Of a stretch of 64,000 bases of DNA, positions 34,677 to 44,337 are shown piece after piece. The stretch spans positions 18,600,001 through 18,664,000 of the forward strand of contig CM121341.1 of NCBI GenBank assembly GCA_051530055.1. The letters run 5' to 3'. The number at the start of each line of letters is the position of its first letter. Within the stretch, counting starts at the first letter, position 1. This stretch comes from Neoechinorhynchus agilis (taxonomy: Eukaryota; Acanthocephala). Both the position numbers and the translations under genes were made by a program. The notes beneath the pieces are model-generated. The model had not been told where the DNA came from and did no database searches. It saw only the letters and a list, made by a program, of their open reading frames with translations.

Positions 34677-35315
34677 TCATATATGTTGCCTTTGGGTATC
34701 TGTAACATGCGATTTAAGGTAAGCGAGATACCGAAGTTCTTCTAGGCGAAGAAGATCGCTGAGTACTTGAATTCGATTCTCGTATCCGCACTGACTTGTC
34801 AAATCTTCTACGTTCGGTTCGTAGTACTCTTCGGGTGAAGTAAACGCATCTATACTGGCTTGTCCTTCAGAGGAAACTTCCGTTGCAACTGTCCAGTTGT
34901 GATTGTCTCTTATGTTCTTAAGAGCTTCAATAAGTATTTCAATAATTTCTTTTTTAGGTGTGTCATGTTCTGTGTGAGTCGCTTTAGCTTGCTCGTCCAC
35001 ATTCTTGCTATCTGAAGATAATTCCGTTAGAAACGGCTCTACATCGCCCTCAACATGAGGAGCTTCAAAAATGGCGAATTGAATAGACGGATCCCCAAAT
35101 AATCTATGGAGGCGTGGCCTCGGGCGATTACCGATAATTTTCACTGGAGATTTGGCGCCCTGATAGAAAACCGCATTGTATTGTTGTTCCTCCACAGGTC
35201 GAAATTCTCGAAATCCATTTTGCAGCCATTGGATTCTGTTATTAGTCCACTGGAAGCTTGTTGACACGCTCAAGAGCAAAAGGAGAACGACAGCTATCCT
35301 TGAAAACAATATCAT
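34677..35315 (-). CDS. Secreted or membrane-anchored protein of unknown family, right copy
   Basis: 212-aa frame on the minus strand, one residue different from the copy at 14184-14822. N-terminal hydrophobic signal, acidic middle, helical end. Both frames are open. Its divergent neighbour is the unidentified gene at 35650-36328, head to head across about 350 bp that would hold any shared promoter. Confidence 0.6.
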   Translation of the reverse strand: MILFSRIAVVLLLLLSVSTSFQWTNNRIQWLQNGFREFRPVEEQQYNAVFYQGAKSPVKIIGNRPRPRLHRLFGDPSIQFAIFEAPHVEGDVEPFLTELSSDSKNVDEQAKATHTEHDTPKKEIIEILIEALKNIRDNHNWTVATEVSSEGQASIDAFTSPEEYYEPNVEDLTSQCGYENRIQVLSDLLRLEELRYLAYLKSHVTDTQRQHI

Positions 35316-35649
35316 CGAAAAGTCGTTTTTTACTTGTAGATGGCAATGCTTATATCGAAATTGAAGCGATTCATTTGAACCTGTTATTTGTGGAAGGCAA
35401 ACATTCTTGTTTACTATGTTGGTTGTTGATGCCTTAGCAGTAAATCATTTGGAACAACCACGTGAGTTCATATAAAAACTTTTCGTCGATTAGCATTAAG
35501 CTTGCCGGTACTTGAAATTTAAATTTAATTTCATGATGAGAACCGAGTTTTAGTTTTCCTGATATACTACCAGCTGACCGTTTTCCTGCCGCGAACAGTA
35601 AAAATAAACGTTTGAGGGATTACTCGAGATTTCCGCCGAATCCTTTTTG

Positions 35650-36328
35650 CTATCATTGCCCACTTTTTGTTTAGGCTGATGCTAAATTCGTGGTTAGGAA
35701 GCTTGGTATATATTCCGAAGAGGATAATAATTAAATACTGCATCGGTGTGCTGAGGAAATCATGGCTCATATGGAATAAGGCGTTGAAGAACTACGGCCC
35801 AGAATGGATCAAGGACAAGATTGCTAAATATATATTTGTTAAAGAAAAACATCCGGGAATGGGATGTGGCACGCCAACGTTTGAGGATCATTTATTTTTG
35901 AAAGCCGTAGAGCAAAAAGAAAAGGAGGAACGATTACAGAAACTTAGACAAAGAGATGAAATTCGTGGTGGTCCACTAGGGGATACCCCAATGATCCGTA
36001 TGATGAACCAGAAGTCGAACATGACCACGTACTCGCCGAAGAGCGATTTCACTATGAGAATTTTACAAGTGATGTTAAGAGATACATTTACGAGGAGAAT
36101 TTTCCGATTACGAGAATGATTGAGCATATGGTGGATTTTTGTGATTTGGGTGAAATATTGGCTTTTGAGGAAAACAATCTTGGATTATGGAAAAACTCTA
36201 TATTTTATGGCGAATGCGATGCAAACTTGATTACGATGGCGAATAGATCAAATATGGAACTACGTGGAAGGAAACCTATATGGTCTATCGAACGTCTGTT
36301 CAAAGGATTGTTGGAAAAACTGCTGTAG
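35650..36328 (+). pseudogene. Unidentified gene, frame-interrupted, right copy
   Basis: Same three-frame structure as 13170-13850: helical K/E-rich middle (M-G-C-G-T-P-T-F-E-D-H near 35865), then N-D-P-Y-D-E-P-E-V-E in another frame, ending L-L-E-K-L-L at 36328. One early piece is closed here by a change not seen on the left. It is either decayed or interrupted by introns I cannot place. Confidence 0.4.
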
Positions 36329-36612
36329 AACTACACAAATTTGGCTCCCAAGCGAAAACTAACCATGTTTAGCATGGCCGATTCGATTGATCAAAAATGA
36401 GGCAGTGCTTGAATGTGCAAACGCAAAATACGTTCTGATATTGACGGCGTACTACCGGTTAAGAAATTTCGGAGTTCTGGTTTTCCCTTTTACAATTTTT
36501 TTTAAATAATTATAAAAATCGGTCATCATAATATTCAGCGGTTTAAAATAGTATTTCTTAGCAATTACTTAATTTAATCTGCTGTCAAATTTTTATAGAA
36601 CTTTAAAGGTGC

Positions 36613-37020
36613 TTATTTCAGTTTGCTCAAAGTATCCGATGTAGCGTAAACTATTATAGTCATTGTGCATATGAGTGCTTTTCGCCAATTTAGATATTTG
36701 TATTTTGAGTGTCCTTGTTATATGTTTCTACTTATACTCACAGTGACCCACATTTGAGATCCATTATGATTAGTAGTGATTGCGGTATCTCTCTACTCAG
36801 ATAATCAATGGCAATCAAATAAAGATGAAAAATCATCGCTAGAAAGAAAAGGTTCAGGTTTCATTTTCAGGTTGAAACATTTTAAGTGAATATATAAATT
36901 ATTTGTGTGTTGCAAAAGCATGCATTTCACTTCTAAAAATAGCATCGAAATTTATGTCTCAAATTTCCCGATTTATCTATAAAAAAAGTCAGTTTTGCTG
37001 GAATGCACTTTTAATTTTAG
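36613..37020. other. Region upstream of the LOTUS gene
   Basis: AT-rich, no ORF of interest. It ends in a strong acceptor-like TTTTAATTTTAG directly before the ATG at 37021, which suggests either a 5' UTR intron or a trans-splice acceptor. No promoter motif can be named. Confidence 0.35.
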
Positions 37021-37656
37021 ATGACTGAATATTACAATCAAACAATTCAATTACATCGGGACATCAGATCGATTTTGATTACAAGTCCAGTGGGGATGAC
37101 ATCCAAAGAAGTTGCTCAGATGTATTGGAATTTTATTGGACACAAACTTGATTACAAGTGTCAAGGTTACGCAACTTTGTCTGGATTATTGAAGAGTTTA
37201 GATTTTGTAAGATGCGATGAAGTTCAAGAAGAAGACGGACGGTATGTGGTTCGTTACAGCCTTTCTTCTTTCGATTGTGAAGCGAATCGGAAGCTTTATG
37301 AGCTTGTCAAGAAACAGAAGGTTGAATCCGGGAAGAAGAAAAGCGGGCGATATACCTACGCCGTTGACCGCATGTGTCCCAAAAACCCAACTGGACTCCG
37401 ACATGTTCCAAAGTATTTAGCGGAATCCATGTTTGCGATTTTGAAAAATACGAATACAGACGGACTTACAATAGAAGAATTTTTGGACAATTTCGAAAGA
37501 TATTATGGGCATCGTATAGTTCCGAAAACAATTGCGTTCAAGGACTACGACGAATTATTCTATTCTTTTGTGCACGAATTAAAAGATAGAATCGACGTGA
37601 GTATATTCACACGACGTGGATTGTTAACGGCCAAGAAAGTTGGAAACCCAGATTGA
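37021..37656 (+). CDS. Protein with two LOTUS (OST-HTH) domains
   Basis: 211 aa, single open frame. Domain 1 at about residues 8-80 (L-H-R-D-I-R-S-I-L, P-V-G-M-T-S-K-E-V, Y-A-T-L-S-G-L-L-K-S-L). Domain 2 at about 129-200 (V-P-K-Y-L-A-E-S-M-F-A-I-L, G-L-T-I-E-E-F, Y-D-E-L-F-Y-S-F-V). LOTUS domains form a winged helix; in Oskar, TDRD5 and TDRD7 they bind Vasa helicase or RNA in germ granules. This protein has no Tudor domain and is much shorter than TDRD5/7, so it may be a stand-alone form, or further exons may lie downstream. A TTTTAG acceptor-like site touches the ATG, so the first coding exon could also lie upstream. The role in germ granules is inferred from the family. Confidence 0.8.
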   Translation: MTEYYNQTIQLHRDIRSILITSPVGMTSKEVAQMYWNFIGHKLDYKCQGYATLSGLLKSLDFVRCDEVQEEDGRYVVRYSLSSFDCEANRKLYELVKKQKVESGKKKSGRYTYAVDRMCPKNPTGLRHVPKYLAESMFAILKNTNTDGLTIEEFLDNFERYYGHRIVPKTIAFKDYDELFYSFVHELKDRIDVSIFTRRGLLTAKKVGNPD

Positions 37657-38064
37657 ATTTCAGTTCTTCGATAATCAGTTAATTATAAATATTTTTTGAC
37701 TCGATTGTAACTATGAAAGGTAGTATTAGAAGAGAATCGGGATTTAAAAAATAGTTGATTATTATTTTGCTATCGATGTTTTCATAAGTATCATTTAAGA
37801 ATCCGTCTAAAGAGCTTATAAGTATCATTCGAGGCCGTTGTTTATCTTAAGTGCAATCGCGATCATTTTATTCCTTCGTCAATTCACTTTGATCTCTTAT
37901 CGCGACCAAATCTTGCCAAGTACAATTGCTTGAAATAAGTTTAAAAAATCCTCTAATTTACATGCTCCCTGCTGAAACAGCGAGAGTGTTAGTTAATTTA
38001 AGACACTCGGATACTCCTGATGAAACGCAAAATCTTCAGGTTAGTATGAATGAGCCACACGCAA
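37657..38064. other. Spacer downstream of the LOTUS gene
   Basis: AT-rich; no gene, RNA or repeat recognised. Confidence 0.4.
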
Positions 38065-38580
38065 GGACCAATGTATTTTTTGGGCCCTGGTGAACACTCG
38101 AAATTCGCAGGAGTCCTCACGAACACTCGCATTTGCTGGAGATTGATTTCGGGACTTCTTTTAGATTCGTTGAGAAATTTGAGGAATTTTTTCGTAGGTA
38201 AGTTAACCATGGTTGGTAGAAATTGTTTTTGCTCTGTTAGTTGATTTTGGTTGATAATTGTTAGTTGTTGTCTTCCGTTCTTTCCTTCGAATCAATTCAC
38301 ATTTGGAGGATTGATCGGTTAGGAAGAAAGCGCTGTAAAGATTTGTGCGGGGAACTGAAGGGTAGAAAATGTTGGACCGAAGGAGAAATGTGTGGTAGAA
38401 ATTGAGACGGAAGAGAATGAAGGCGCTTTAAGTGCTTTTGAAAGATAGAGGGGTTTTTCTGAGGGTAGGAGTTCGAAGGAGCGGACACCTCTTGTGAAAT
38501 GTATTATTTTTTTGAATAGATTAAAAGAAAAATTTCAGAAGGTTGGATATGCGTAGGTGAGCGTCGATAGGATGGCCATC
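38065..38580 (-). mobile_element. Dispersed repeat copy 2 running into a LINE fragment
   Basis: 38065-38375 matches 8345-8665. It continues at about 38400-38580 as the reverse complement of the LINE region 7770-7930 (ATGCGTAGGTGAGCG... and GAAATGTATTATTTTTTTGAATAG). This shows that the dispersed repeat is part of a Jockey/CR1-type LINE lineage. Confidence 0.6.
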
Positions 38581-38679
38581 CAGGGCTTCCTTCTTATATC
38601 TTTCTCCTAAGCTACACAAACCAACAATACAATACCGACCCATAATAGCTAGCTACAATGTCTTCAATCATCGTTTGGC

Positions 38680-39155
38680 CCGACCCCGAACGCGACTGGA
38701 AAAGTGTGAACAGTGCAAATTCTTCACGGCCGACGTTACGTCGTTATTTACGAAGATTCCACTCCAGGAGACAATTCCCATAGCAGCTGAGCTTCTACAC
38801 AATCAATGCGAAGAACCGCGTCTTTATCATAAAACGTGGATAACTCTACTGTAGTGGTGCACATGCAAGACCGTTTTTGAATTCGATCAAGTTTTCCATG
38901 AACAACGCGGTGCGGATCGAAGCCCCCACGCTTCGGGTATTAGCAAAATCCGTGGATCTGAGCCGCATCCAGACTAGACTTGCTGTGCACGCTGTCTATA
39001 TCGTCTCCTTTGTAGATAGCGACTGAAGAGGCAAGGAAAACCTTGTAAAATATTTCGCAATTAATAACTGAGTATCGATAACACCGGGGACCAGATTCAC
39101 CCACGTACAGTAAAATTTACCCCGAGGAAAATGATGTATAATATCCATGATGCGT
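38680..39155 (+). mobile_element. Penelope-like fragment (RT piece plus terminal repeat)
   Basis: About 38735-38960 reads F-F-T-A-D-V-T-S-L-F-T-K-I-P-L and then W-C-T-C-K-T-V-F-E-F. This matches RT palm residues of the element at 27015-29085 (A-D-V-E-A-L-F-T-N-L-P, W-C-T-R-Q-N-A-F-T-F). 38975-39150 is the terminal repeat seen at 8865-9075, with a decayed hammerhead-like core from 39023. 38581-38680 shows nothing. Confidence 0.7.
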
Positions 39156-39159
39156 TCAC

Positions 39160-41015
39160 TTTCGGTCAATGAAGGCCCCCTTTCCGCGCAAAACAATACG
39201 AATATAGAACCGCGACCCTCCATGGTTCTCGCCTTTTCTTAAAACCCTTCAAATGCAGGTCACCAAAGCTTTCCGGTGAGGCAATCCCGCTTACCCCTCC
39301 CTTCACACTGACCAAACGCATCCGAATAGCCCGCAAAGTATTCCTCTCATCTCGTCTCTCGTCCGTTCCCAATCGAAACTGGTGGCGTGAAATAAAAAAT
39401 GTCACTGATCGTGGTAGATCAACCCCCTTCGCATCTCTCCCCAAATTTGATCTCCTCTCAATCCTCAACACCATGAATAAAAACCTCTGTCCTCCCCAAA
39501 CTTCCTCTCCATTGTCCCAACCTCCCCTCTCACTTTAGGACCCGCCCATTCATACATGCCCTTCCTTAGTTTCCCTCTCGAAATCCTAGAGATCCTTAAA
39601 CGCCTGACCCGCCATTCTTCCCCTATTTCGACTATCCGAAATTGGGCCATTCGTTTCATCATCCGGGAACTTATCGATCCTCCAACGCACATAACGAACC
39701 TTAGCTTTCTATTAAGCTCTTTCCATCGTGTCTTAAGGAAGCCCGTTTCGTCCCCCTGCCCAAAAACAATAAACGGATTTCCCCCACATCCTTTCGTCCC
39801 ATTTCTATCCTCTCACCTTTCTCTAAAATCTTAGAAAAATGTTTTAAAACCCGCTTACTTCACTTCTTCCTCAAAAACATATAACCTTCCCAATTCGCTT
39901 TCCGTCCCAATTACTCTTGTTCGGATGCCCTCCTCTGCATCTACGATACGCTTGTGTGCAGCTTAGATTCCAATCCAGAATCAACCGTCCGTCTTATGCA
40001 ACTGGATATTTCCAGGGCGTATGAGTCGGTTGATCACTCCCTTCTCCTCCAAGTATGTGCTTCCTTTGGCCTCCCAACCTGGCAACTCGCTTGGATTTCC
40101 TCTTTCCTCTCCAACCGCAAACAATATATTCAATGTGGAACTTCTTGCTCCTCTTATCTACCCATATTTAAAGGGGTCCCCGAAGGCGCCGTACTTTCCC
40201 CTCTCCTCTTTGGCATTTTTCTAAAGACCTTCATCCCCTCACTCCCCCTACCAAATATTTTCTCTGTGCCGATGACCTCACAGTCATTACCATCGCATCT
40301 CCGTCTCTCTCCCTCTCCACTACCATGGACGAGCTCAACCATCTCATTTCATCGCTCTCCACCCTAAACCTGTCCCCCACATTTCCAAACGCAACCTTAT
40401 CCCCGCGCCTCCCTCTTCCCATCCAACGCTCCTCTTCTCTCCGAATACTGGGCGTGATTGATGCCCACATTTCATTTACATTCTCTAAAGCAAACCCTCG
40501 TCTTTACCTCCTCAAACTCCTCCGGCGTCTCGGCGTATCCCCTAAACACCTTGCCCACTTTTATCTCTCTGCCATCCTCCCTATCCTTACATACGCCTAC
40601 CTCACTTTCGTCGCCCTTTCCACCAATGCTCTCCATTCCCTCAAAACCTTCCACAAGGGAGCAGCGAGAATATGCGGGACTTCACTCCCTCCCCTCGACG
40701 CCCACCTCCACTCCATTTTCTCCAAAAACGCCCACCGTCTTCTTCAACCCCCTACACAATTTTCTTTCCTCATCTCTAAATACTCGTCCCTAGTAAACAC
40801 CCGGAACCCCGACCTTTTTCATCCCCCCCCTCGCTCGTACCATCCTGTACCAAAAATCTTTCTTCCCCCAAGCCCAATCTTTCCTTCATAACCGGAGAAC
40901 AAGGAAAGACTCCTAATCTGTCGTAGACAAATCCCACCTCCCTGAAAACTTCAGCAAAGATAGATGCTGGCAAGTGCATGGACCGTTTTTCTTAATCAAT
41001 AAAACGTGTTTATAC
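39160..41015 (+). mobile_element. Jockey/CR1-type LINE, copy B
   Basis: Begins abruptly next to the Penelope terminal repeat and matches copy A from about position 811 to its 3' end with a few percent differences and some small deletions. RT frame 39954-40367 (L-D-I-S-R-A-Y-E-S-V-D-H, G-V-P-E-G-A-V-L-S-P), with C-A-D-D in place of Y-A-D-D near 40268, then 40325-40891. Same AATAAA-bearing 3' end near 40998. A 5'-truncated dead copy; youthful relative to most debris here. Confidence 0.88.
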
Positions 41016-41639
41016 TTCTAGACAAATAAACAATTTACGTGACAACAAAAACTACGCCGAAAAAATCCAAGACACGACAGAATCGAGTTTTAAAGCGCCT
41101 GTGGCCGAATGTTAACTTCATAACCAATGCTATCACCAACGCCGAAGTCAAAAGCGCGTTGTTCACAAATGGGGAATTGGAGCAGAACGAGGTAGAGAAA
41201 AGAAACGCGGAGAAAGAGATTCTCGAGAACTAGGATGTTGTTTCGCTGGAGTTTAGACGGCGCGTTCAACATGATCAATGGAACGCTATTGTAAACAACA
41301 GTTCAACGCGAAGAAGGCGGAGGCAATGCAGCATTCCAAAATTATCTTTTGGGAGAATGTTCAGATCAGAGTTGGCGGATTGTCGACTGATTTCTCAACC
41401 GCATGTTGTCGTTTCAATCGTTGTTGGTTAAGCAATTTCCGCGGTTGAAGCAAATGTTTATTTTGTACCGATATTTCGGAGTTTTTTAACAAAAGACCGA
41501 CAATCTATAAAGGTAGAGTTAGAACAAGGTAAGTGAGGAACTTTACTTATCTCTTTGGTTTAGCACAATAACTCGTCGCACGTTACCCGTCTCCTCTCCA
41601 CGACCACACCGTTCAGTAGCATTTTTCGCCTCTTGCGAG
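41016..41639. other. Stretch without recognisable gene
   Basis: Contains a K/E/N-rich 64-aa plus frame at 41039-41233 that resembles nothing known to me. No repeats were recognised. Confidence 0.3.
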
Positions 41640-41945
41640 ATGCGCAGTGCTTCACCGAGCGAAAGGGTATCTGACTGCCGTATCATTGACATTGTTGAAA
41701 GTGGTGTTTGGCCCATAGTGTCGGCATGTAGGATACCGCGTTTGGATTCAGTGCATTACGCACGTGTTTTGACATTCGCACATGGAGGTCCTCTACGTTT
41801 TCCCAATATAGACGACTCTTGCCACCTTCCGCCAAGTAAAGTTGATGATATGCTGTCTTCAAATCTACCTTGCTATTGAATTTATATTGCGATACCTTTT
41901 GGACAATAGTGTCGATATAAGGGAGGCCATTATCGATTACTAGTA
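41640..41945 (-). mobile_element. LTR retrotransposon RT scrap
   Basis: The minus strand reads L-P-Y-I-D-T-I-V-Q-K-V, then F-N-S-K-V-D-L-K-T-A-Y-H-Q-L. These are RT motifs of Ty3/gypsy-type or related LTR elements. It is a short fossil without LTRs and ends 22 bp before a tRNA gene. Confidence 0.5.
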
Positions 41946-41967
41946 AGTTGATTGTCGTACCGAAGTC

Positions 41968-42041
41968 GGCCGAGTAGCTCAGTCGGTTAGAGCGTCACGC
42001 TAATAACGTGAATGTCGTGGGTTCGAGCCCCACCTTGGCCA
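41968..42041 (+). tRNA. tRNA-Ile(AAU)
   Basis: 74 nt. Acceptor stem GGCCGAG/CTTGGCC with one G-U pair; D stem GCTC/GAGC; anticodon stem TCACG/CGTGA around loop CTAATAA, anticodon AAT; T stem GTGGG/CCCAC with loop TTCGAGC; discriminator A. The internal promoter boxes A and B are intact. There is no intron. AAU is read as IAU after editing in eukaryotes and decodes Ile. Confidence 0.97.
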
Positions 42042-42249
42042 GAGCGGATTCGGAAATGAATCATTAGCGGATGAACGAACTAATGATTTCGATCGCTACA
42101 CCTTCAACCACAGGAGGCTCCCACTTACCGCACAATCTCGCCCGAACTGATATTTCCGGCTTGGACTTGCCACCATCAAAAGATGCTTACCGCCCAATCA
42201 GGAATAATGCGCCACTTAAACAACAATGCACATACGAGGACACAAATGC

Positions 42250-43460
42250 GCACGGGTCCCCTCGCTTGCAGCACAACGAGGCAATGCCACTAGCGTGATA
42301 GCGACAGCCGAGGAAGGAGAGAGAGCGCGACAATCTCATGGCTAAGCTCGACGACAAGGGAGGTCTTGTCTCGATCGTATTTTACATGTCCAGCTCTCAG
42401 ATGAGGCATGGCGACAAGCTTCATTGCCTGTGTCATCTGGGAGATAGGGCATTCGGGCGCCAGTAGACCTTGCCTTGCCAGCCTTTCTTGAATCGTATGA
42501 GGGGAGTCAACCGATAGCGAAGAAAATTCTGAGGGAAAGTTTTGTCTTGACCAAGACTTTGTGGTGGCAGTTGAAGAATGGTGCCAGCAGACAGGCGCTA
42601 ACCATGTTCCCGTGAATGGCCTCAGACAGTCTATCTGGGACAGACCTCTCGTCGCGAGAGCTCACAGCTCTCTACTTTTAGGTTCTCGCGATGGATCGTC
42701 CGAGCAAGCTAGTTGGCAATTTCGACACGAGAATCGGGGGCGTGGTTGGCTGCCGTTCCACTGGCATTTGTGGGAACTCTTCTCACTGATGAGGTAACGA
42801 GGATCGCACTGTCCTTAAGACTTGGTCGCTCGATATGCGCGCCCCATCGCTGTCGATATGGGTCTTTGGTTGATGCTTTCGGGTGACACGGTCTCGATTG
42901 CCGAAAGTCAGGAGGAAGGTTCTCACGTCATTCTGGGATGAATAGCATAATTTCTCGGGCGTTGAAAACGGCGAACTTCCCCAACATCTTGGAACTCGCC
43001 CATCTTTGTCGACTAGACGGTCGTCGAGCTAGCGGAATTTCGATCTTTCCGTATCGGGAGGGCAAATGCTTTCTCTGGGACGCCACGTGTGTGGACACCC
43101 TCGCAGTAAGCAACATTCCCTACTCTCTCGAAATCGCTGGAGGTGCAGCCAGTGCAGCGGAAGGGAGGAAGGTACGCAAATATAGGGATTTAGCAATGAC
43201 CAACTATTTTGTCCCCTTCGGAGTAGAGACGTATGGAACGCTTGGGAGCTCGGTACTCACCCTTCTCCAGGATATCTCGAAAAAATTGAGAAAAACGACC
43301 GGCGACGCACGAGCAGGTGTGTTTCTGTGGCAAAATATCTCGCTCGCAGCATAACGAAGCAATGCTGCTAGCGTGATAGCGACAGCGAGGCAGTAGAGAA
43401 GCTAAGATTTTGCGGACGGTGGTGATTGCACGTTTTGTGCTTCATTATTGTAAAACATAT
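42250..43460 (+). mobile_element. R2-type LINE, 3' part
   Basis: 42250-42330 is a scrap of the 3' UTR (AGCGTGATAGCGACAG). A truncated copy then follows: thumb-downstream segment W-C-Q-Q-T-G-A-N-H-V-P-V-N (about 42575), I-W-D-R-P-L-V (about 42625), a degraded knuckle (about 42840), and an open frame 42938-43354. That frame has the endonuclease block (F-P-Y-R-E-G-K-C-F-L-W-D-A-T-C-V-D-T-L) and the closing T-G-D-A-R-A-G-V-F-L. The 3' end is near 43455. It is closely related to the copy at 15480-18170. In the R-P-D triad the P-D is replaced (R-A-S-G). Confidence 0.8.
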
Positions 43461-44220
43461 TGTCAAATTAGAAATTCGGTGTTAAAAAATCTCTTCTGTA
43501 AGATAGAATCTTGTTAAGTGTTATTTGCCGCAATTAATTAAACAAGATGGAAAATGGCAGAAATTAAAATCTTAATGTTTTCCTTCGGTTTTCAGAAATA
43601 TATTGTGTGTTCTTTGATAATAAGAAAAATAGATATTGGCTTGTTGTTCAATAAATTTCGTCCGTCTCGTCGGACTTCTTCAAGTCTAAAGGGTAGAGGT
43701 AGGTCACGGTGGCTTTATTCTGAGTTGTAGTCTGTAGTCAGCGTTATTTGACTAGAATGTTGTGAATTTAAGCATCCTCCATGTGTTTTTAGACCTCGAT
43801 AAGGACACAAGATTGTGCCGAAATATCTGATTCAATAAATTGCTTTAATTTTCCGCCATATACAAACATATTTCAATAGTCATCTGTGAGCTTATGAACG
43901 CTACCCACTGAGTTTTTTTTAATATAAATTATAGGTAGATAATTTAATTCTGGAGGCGATTGACTTTAGCAATCTCTAATGGGCGTCATGGACGTCGAAA
44001 TTCCATTGCCTATTGCGTCTCGGCTTTCATTGTTGCCAAGAATGATCAAAATTCCGTGTACGATTCAAGTGACAAAAGCTCATTTTAACATTTCTTTACA
44101 TTCAAATCGTGCATATATAAAACTGATTTGCGAAAAACTGCGGTCATTCATCAAAATTCGGTGACACAATGTAAGAAATTAGTACCGAAACTCTCTTAGC
44201 AGAGTGCTAATTGGAATAAC
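43461..44220. other. AT-rich spacer with a hammerhead-like scrap
   Basis: No gene. On the minus strand at 43656-43685: CTTGAAGA, one A, GTCC/GGAC stem, GAAA. This resembles the Penelope hammerhead cores but has an extra T in the first box. It is probably a Penelope terminal relic. Confidence 0.35.
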
Positions 44221-44337
44221 TGTGGCGGCAACGACTACACATTTTGATGACATCAGAGGTCTGTCAGGTGCGTGTGTATGTATATAACCAGAGGTGGCCG
44301 TTACGGGAAGATAGAAAATTGGGACTCTCTCTCTACA
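44221..44337 (+). repeat. 5' LTR of the gypsy fossil
   Basis: 117 bp, starts TGTGGCGGCAACGACT and ends in TACA. It contains a TATATAA box about 60 bp into the LTR. Pairs with 47894-48011. Confidence 0.93.

Larger units (their letters stand above)
31962..36612 (-). repeat. Large inverted duplication, right arm
   Basis: Reverse complement of 12933-20195 without the 2.7-kb LINE. In its place (about 33955-34130) is roughly 150 bp not found on the left. It contains second copies of U11/U12-35K, the LINE fragment, the 212-aa protein and the unidentified gene. An 11.8-kb unique spacer separates the arms. Confidence 0.92.

Noticed and set aside
12933-36612. Large inverted repeat as the terminal repeats of a Polinton or other giant element
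   Set aside because: The arms hold host genes, and the spacer holds CPEB and Pescadillo. No protein-primed polymerase, packaging ATPase, capsid or integrase of that class was seen.
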